A stretch of 64,000 bases of DNA from Neoconidiobolus thromboides FSU 785. Its lineage: Eukaryota; Entomophthoromycota; Entomophthoromycetes; Entomophthorales; Neoconidiobolaceae. Shown here in pieces: positions 59,278 to 64,000 of this stretch. The DNA lies in assembly GCA_025603075.1 (NCBI GenBank), contig MU626311.1, forward strand, positions 52,840 to 116,839, written 5' to 3'. The position numbers were made by a program, and so were the translations under genes. The notes under the pieces were generated by a model. It worked only from the letters and a program-made list of their open reading frames with translations. It was not told the DNA's origin and did no database searches. Each line of letters starts with the position of its first letter. The first letter of the stretch is position 1.

Positions 59278-59381
59278 ATAAGGGGATGTTTTTTTGGTTT
59301 CATTACTTTTTTCATTTTTTGAGCCCTATCTGAGCGGAAAAATTGTTGGTAAAATTCTTAAACACGAAAATACATTTCCAT
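59278..59381 (+). mobile_element. MITE family copy 13
   Basis: ataaggggatgt, GGTTTCATTACTTTTTTC, core GAGCCCTATCTGAGCGG, AAATTGTTGGTAAAATTC, right end acatttccat (decayed). Confidence 0.88.
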
Positions 59382-59636
59382 GATGAATATAGAAATGTAA
59401 TAAAATTAAACAAATACTAAACTTTGTATTTAAGTATTATAATTGTAATAAAAACAAAATTAAATTAGGATAAGATATTATTTTTTTAAAGCAGTATTAA
59501 AATAATAAATTCATGGTTATATGAAAAATAAAGCTTATAACGTTTTTCAAATAGCAAGGGAAATTGTTTTTATTTCAAGTGTGAAATATCGCTTTGTCAG
59601 TCCCATGGTTAATTATACCATAATAATCGCCTAAGC

Positions 59637-59995
59637 TGTTGTGTTCTCGAGTTCAGAGAAAATCAATCCCACGTTCTTAGTTTGATTTGATATGAGAATT
59701 TCTATCTTCGTCTCAAAGAATATTCTCCCCTCGTTTTGATATTTATACCTATCCGAGTATAAAAGAGATTCTAAAACATAATAGCTTGAGGCTTTTTGAC
59801 TGAATTATTCCCTGATATCTCGAACATTTGATAAAGCCACTAAGTTTTCTTAATAGTATTTTACATAGATTTTACATTAGTATTGTCTATTCTATTTGTC
59901 TTACATAGTCTGTAGCCTATTACGTGCTATTCTTTATAATTAAAGTCTATCTTAGTCACATAAACTAAGACATTTCGATTTACAGCATAGTCAAC
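59637..59995 (+). other. Possible solo LTR (weak)
   Basis: Begins TGTTGTGTTCTCGAG and ends near TAGTCAACCA, with a TATA box gagtataaaag (about 59755) inside. A TGGATATCAGA word follows about 40 bp later, resembling an initiator-tRNA primer-binding site. GC content is a little higher than around it. No internal retrotransposon genes and no second LTR, so this is a guess. Confidence 0.2.
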
Positions 59996-60088
59996 CAAGC
60001 AATGACTGCTTTTGACTCTAATTACTGGATATCAGATTCCACAGTTATTAATAATATGGTTTGCTGATCTAATTTAAGGCCATTTATT

Positions 60089-60194
60089 ATATGGTGATGT
60101 TTTTTTGTGTTTGAGAATCTTACTAACAATCTTTCCACTCAAATAGCGCTTAAATATGGAAAAAGTAATGAAATCAAAAAGAACATCCCCATAT
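60089..60194 (-). mobile_element. MITE family copy 14 (inverted)
   Basis: atatggtgatgt, then GTTTGAGAATCTTACTAACA, CTCAAATAGCGCTTAAATAT, TAATGAAATCAAAAAGAACA and ccccatat. Confidence 0.92.
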
Positions 60195-60202
60195 TCTTAG
60201 TT

Positions 60203-60259
60203 TATTTAAATAATCTAAATAATCTAAGTGATATAAATGATCTAAATGATATAAATAAT
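60203..60259. repeat. Degenerate ~12-bp tandem repeat
   Basis: Imperfect repeats of an AATAATCTAAAT/GATATAAATGAT-like unit immediately after MITE copy 14. Confidence 0.6.
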
Positions 60260-60317
60260 GGTTGTAGCTCAAATAATGATAAATAAAATGATTTAGCTAA
60301 CAAAATTATAAAAACTA

Positions 60318-60352
60318 TTTAAAATAAAATTAAATAAAATTAAATAAAATTA
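60318..60352. repeat. (AAATAAAATT)n tandem repeat
   Basis: Three to four copies of a 10-bp AAATAAAATT unit, ending 8 bp before MITE copy 15. Confidence 0.8.
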
Positions 60353-60359
60353 AAAAAGC

Positions 60360-60464
60360 AAATGGAAGTGTTTTTTTTGGCTTCATTATTTTTTCCATCT
60401 TTTAAACGCTATTTGAGTGGAAAATTTAAGCAAAATTCTTAAACACAAAAATACATCCTCAAAT
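60360..60464 (+). mobile_element. MITE family copy 15
   Basis: aatggaagtgt, GGCTTCATTATTTTTTCC, AAACGCTATTTGAGTGGAAA, a few bases lost from the centre, CAAAATTCTTAAACAC and acatcctcaaat. Confidence 0.9.
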
Positions 60465-60667
60465 GAAAAAAGATTTATAAAAATTCATTAATTATATATT
60501 TAATAAAAATGCTTATAAGATAAAAACAGATATTAAGAATAAATTAATAGCTAGGAACCAAGTATTCATGAGCTATAATATCAGTATTTATGCTTATAGG
60601 CTTAATTTTAAATTTATACACTCTTTAATTAGTCTTGAAGTTTACAAAAATAAATGGAACAAAAAGT

Positions 60668-60850
60668 ATGGAAGCCCTAGCATATAGTCCAGACCTATCT
60701 TTCTATGATTTCTAGTTATTTTAGAAATTAAAAAGCTTACTGCTAGTATAATTAAAAAAAGTTATTAAAAACTTCTGAGCAACGATTTAAGAATCGTTTT
60801 ATATTGTGGAAGAAAAGAATGGAAATATGTATTGCATTGAGTTGTGATTG
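60668..60850 (+). pseudogene. Decayed mariner-type transposase C-terminus
   Basis: One frame from 60668 reads MEALAYSPDLSFYDF followed by scattered stops and KLKSLL, and later FYIVEEKNGNMYCIEL. This matches the end of mariner transposases, where the third catalytic Asp sits in the YSPDLxPxDFxLFPxLK block and the last block is a Lys/Trp-rich 'W..R..KCIEL..DY'. Several stop codons prevent function. The N-terminal part and both catalytic Asp residues upstream are not visible. Confidence 0.6.
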
Positions 60851-62405
60851 TATTTAGTGCTTTTGCTAATTTTTAAACAAAGATTATAAAAGCTTTTTAT
60901 GGCTTTTATAACCCCTTGGGCACTAAATGCTTGAAAAAATTCTGTCTCATCAGGTTATAATCCAATCAATTTTATGCGAATTGGACGAGTTTCTTTTGAA
61001 GCCCAGTGTTTGTAAGATTAATTTGATCTAACTGTATGAGTGATGTTATGATTATTGATCTACAAAAATTTGGCAGGCATTGTTTGTCTACTGTACTCAA
61101 GTGATTAAATTTAAAAAGGTATTTACGTATATTTATTATTTATAATTATTATTCAACGTTATTCCTAGTAACATCATATGTATTTAATAAAATGAAAGGG
61201 AATACAGCTTTTAATTATCATTTGATTGATATAACGCTGTAATAATTCATCAAAATTTTTACGTTAAACTAAAGTTATACTACTGTCAAAAAATAAACAA
61301 AACACTTGGCATTTATGCTTTGAGATACAAAATAAATAAGTTAAAATAAAAATAAGAATATTTCAAAAGATCTTGAATCCTAACGTCTACATATTATCAT
61401 TTATTTAAATATAAAAGAAAATAAAGGAATGGACAGTATATAAAGGGGTACCTAAAATAGAACTTGATGAGAATTCTTTTAAACCCTATCAAAAAACATC
61501 AATCAAAAGGTTCAATTTTATTCTTTATTTTCATCAAATGGTTTTTTCTTCTTCAGTAGACTTTTTAGTAATTTTATATTTTAGGCAAATAACTTTTTTA
61601 AAGTCAATAAATTGTTTTACAGCTGTTGCAGCTCTATTGCGACCTAATTAGCGATAACTTCTAGAACCTATTGTTTATTTGAATTTTACTGAGGTCAAGT
61701 TTAACTATAGTTTGATTTTATTAAAATTTATTCTTATATGAGTAGTAAATTAAGTTGTAATAGAGCTATAATAGTGGAATCCTAACAGCGAATTCAAAGC
61801 TACTTTGTGAGAAACTCCGCCATGTAAAGTAGTATGGTGGTTATTTTTAATTGCAATAAACTATTTGTAATATGTTCTATTACATATATAACACTTCAAT
61901 TTAATTATTAATAATTAGTTACTAAAAGCAAGCGATTTGTTATTTAACCAAATTATATTTATGAGCATAAAACTAAAGCATACAAACCATTTCTTAATTT
62001 CATAACAGCAAGTCATTAAATAATTGTAATGTAGAGCTTTGGGTATACTTTGAAATAAGGAAATAATAACTTTATTGAATAAAAGGAATTAGAATGTAAA
62101 CTTAAGTTTAAGTTTTGTAAATTTACAAAAGGTTAACTAGAATTCCAGATTTTAACTCGGCAAAATTTTCAGTAAGAATTGACTAATAACGACTTCATTT
62201 TAATACATTTACTATAAAAGGCTACTTTACAAACAAAATTTTGTGGAACAATAACAAAATGAGGTAACTAGTAATTTAAATATTTAATGGCATTGGAAAA
62301 AAGTAATATAAAATCAATTAGTTACAAATTTTATCCTGCACTTTTTTTAATTATTTATTTATTCATTATACATATTATATTCATATTCCAAAATTTACAA
62401 ATCAA

Positions 62406-63254
62406 ATGCTACAAGCCACTAACACCTTAAATATGAATGAATTATTAAATGATATTTATGAAGACACAATCGCTATCCCACCACCGCCATATACCCCAAT
62501 TGCAAACCCTGAATTTGAAGCAGCAGTCGAGTTCGGACCCAATAGAATAGAAAGTATTGCGAGGCGGTGTGAGGTACGGGAATTAAGAAGAAGATATCTA
62601 TTACATATATCGCCACCATTGATATCCGATTTTATATTACCCAACTTTCATGCAATCAATCACTACAAACTAAATTTCAAAAAGAACAGCCATTTATTAT
62701 ACTGCTTAATAAGCTTAGGGGAGAGTGATAATAAAGAGCTAAGAGTGCGATATTCCCACTTAAATGTCAGTTTAGAACATATTCAATCCCATCGCACTTT
62801 AGGAGAAATTAATACCAATAATGGGGCTTCTACTTCAACTACGGTGTTATCCCACGATATCCAATTTACTATTCCTTCTTACCCCAGTGACGTCAAAAGT
62901 AGAGCCCAGTTTACTTCATATCAAGATCAGTTTCTATTAACGATTGAAGAAGAGCTACAGTTTATAAGGTATAAATGGAAAAGAAATAACGATGGGTATA
63001 GGTTGTATAGAAAAACACCATTGATACCTTCAAACGCTTTACCAACTAACCCTTTGAGCAGGAGTAGTTCGAAATATGATCGTTTGATTGCTACATTGTC
63101 CTTTTCAAGTAATGGTGAAGAAAACCAGGCCACCTTGCATTTCCCTACGTTGCAGTCTAATGTTAATACCCTCAATTTTATCATTACGGCAGCTTATCTG
63201 TTGAGATATGTTAAAAATCTCAATGGTAATAATATTAGTAGTAATAATAATTGA
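62406..63254 (+). CDS. Uncharacterised protein with PPPPY motif
   Basis: Single exon, 282 codons. The N-terminus has IAIPPPPYTPIANP, a PPxY motif that WW-domain proteins (such as Rsp5-type ubiquitin ligases) bind. A globular part follows (LLYCLISLGESDNKELRVRY, FTIPSYPSDVKSRAQFTSYQ, IRYKWKRNN.GYRLYRKTP), with a hydrophobic end (VNTLNFIITAAYLLRYV). The IRYKWKRN and DRLIATLSF segments faintly recall tubby/LURP-like folds, but I cannot name the family. Starts at the first ATG after an AT-rich promoter. Confidence 0.7.
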   Translation: MLQATNTLNMNELLNDIYEDTIAIPPPPYTPIANPEFEAAVEFGPNRIESIARRCEVRELRRRYLLHISPPLISDFILPNFHAINHYKLNFKKNSHLLYCLISLGESDNKELRVRYSHLNVSLEHIQSHRTLGEINTNNGASTSTTVLSHDIQFTIPSYPSDVKSRAQFTSYQDQFLLTIEEELQFIRYKWKRNNDGYRLYRKTPLIPSNALPTNPLSRSSSKYDRLIATLSFSSNGEENQATLHFPTLQSNVNTLNFIITAAYLLRYVKNLNGNNISSNNN

Positions 63255-63510
63255 AAACAAAATTGTGATTTTATGTTAAATAAAAAGACTTCATATTTAA
63301 CCATTTGCCTTTATATCTATTATTTCGATTTTAACAAAAAATAAACCAAAACTTATGTTAAAGTAATAAACAAAAAACTTGAGCAAATAAAAACTAAGGA
63401 GTGAAATCAATAAACAAAAAATGGAGAAACTAAAAGCTAAACTATTTTTTTAAGCCACTTTTAATTAAACTCTTCTTAAGATATAACTCAACTAAAAGAA
63501 AATAAGGAAA

Positions 63511-64000
63511 ATGGAAGGCTGCATGTTCAATATTAATGATGGTTATTTAGAAGCCATAATACGCGGTTATCGTTCCAATATAATTACCAATTCCAACTAT
63601 ATGAATTTAACTCAATGTGAGAATTTAGAAGGTAAGCTAGTAAATTTGAAACAAAAATTAAATTAAAATTAAAATACTGAATTTAAAAGATCTCAAAGTC
63701 CAGTTAGGAGCCACAGATTATGGTACTTTAATTCAAAATGAAGCTTCACCCATAGCCACATCCACCATCTCTGAAAAATGTACTGAAAAACTAGTAGAAG
63801 AATACAAATATATTCGTTCTCAAGCTAGTGGCGACTTGTTGCAGTTCTTAGATTATATTAGGTAATTTTAGTAGCTATTGTTATTAGTTTACTCTAACTT
63901 TGCTTGTTTTTTAGTTACGGTTACATGATTGACAACGTCATCTTATTAATCACTGGTACTTTACATGAACGTGATACCAACGAGCTGATTGAGCGCTGTC
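63511..64000 (+). CDS. VMA6: V-type ATPase subunit d, 5' part (cut by window end)
   Basis: Stator/central-stalk subunit that couples V1 to Vo in vacuolar proton pumps. Exons 63511-63631, 63690-63861 and 63915-64000 (continues). [20 protein letters not shown] is the conserved N-terminus, then [30 protein letters not shown], and [26 protein letters not shown]. High identity to Vma6/ATP6V0D proteins. Confidence 0.96.

Larger units (their letters stand above)
57603..62405. other. 4.8-kb gene-free, transposon-rich region
   Basis: The largest gap in the window. It contains MITE copies 11-15 (58840-60464), a possible LTR (59637-59995), short tandem repeats (60203-60259, 60318-60352) and a decayed mariner transposase end (60668-60850). 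No intact gene. Confidence 0.7.

Noticed and set aside
61560-61680. Short minus-strand frame (GRNRAATAVKQFIDFKKVIC)
   Set aside because: A 37-codon survivor without a matching family; too weak to call a transposase N-terminus.

Overview
This window is nuclear DNA from a eukaryote. It is very AT-rich (intergenic DNA looks well above 75% A+T). Most genes are cut by many short introns of roughly 45-70 bp with GTAAG-type donors and TAG/AAG acceptors. The gene set points to a fungus: Mdm10 (ERMES), a Kex2 protease, an Srp9/Srp21-type SRP subunit, Cbp3, and a protein like the fungal transcription-factor middle-homology region. Calreticulin ending in KDEL, B12-dependent methylmalonyl-CoA mutase, a class II eIF4E (4EHP type) and a fatty acyl-CoA reductase/acyltransferase fusion fit an early-diverging lineage better than Dikarya. 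My best guess is an Entomophthoromycotina/Conidiobolus-like fungus, but the species is inference.

Layout. 1-1335: 3' end of methylmalonyl-CoA mutase (+). 1417-2909: secreted CAP-domain protein (-). 4119-4200: tRNA-Ser(GCU). 4599-7055: multi-BRCT protein (-). 7508-8401: U2 snRNP A' (+). 8491-11469: kexin (-). 12196-13061: 4EHP-type eIF4E (+). 13196-14468: Mdm10 (-). 15404-19428: phospholipase D with PX and PH (-). 21833-23180: calreticulin (+), preceded by a heat-shock element. 23521-24386: Cbp3 (-). 24759-28846: USP7/Ubp15 deubiquitinase (-). 29666-29736: tRNA-Gly(UCC). 30472-34413: FAR-acyltransferase fusion (-). 36063-37821: G3BP-like (+). 38757-40844: cytosolic AspRS (+). 40895-41575: calcipressin (-). 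44110-45534: S28 serine peptidase (-). 46945-47452: SRP9 (+). 47536-48554: LRR protein (-). 48792-50624: mitochondrial release factor 1 (+). 50717-52636: zinc metalloprotease with a jacalin-like tail (-). 53256-53471: possible small membrane protein (+). 54208-54578: COX7C/Cox8 (-). 55892-57602: transcription-factor-like protein (-). 62406-63254: PPPPY protein (+). 63511-64000: V-ATPase subunit d, 5' part (+).

The genes do not form a pathway cluster; they are ordinary housekeeping and secretory genes. Many lie tail to tail with only 50-135 bp between stop codons, while other gaps reach 1-5 kb. The large gaps hold mobile-element debris: about 16 copies of one roughly 105-bp MITE with TGGGGATGT termini inside TA, a decayed gag with a CCHC-knuckle relic, a decayed mariner transposase end, and two foldback structures. 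The most distinctive signals are the MITE family (including a self-folded copy and one nested between perfect 47-bp inverted repeats), the intronless reductase-acyltransferase fusion, and some unusual exons (a start exon that is only ATG, and a 13-bp microexon). I saw no CRISPR array, operon or obvious novel defence system.
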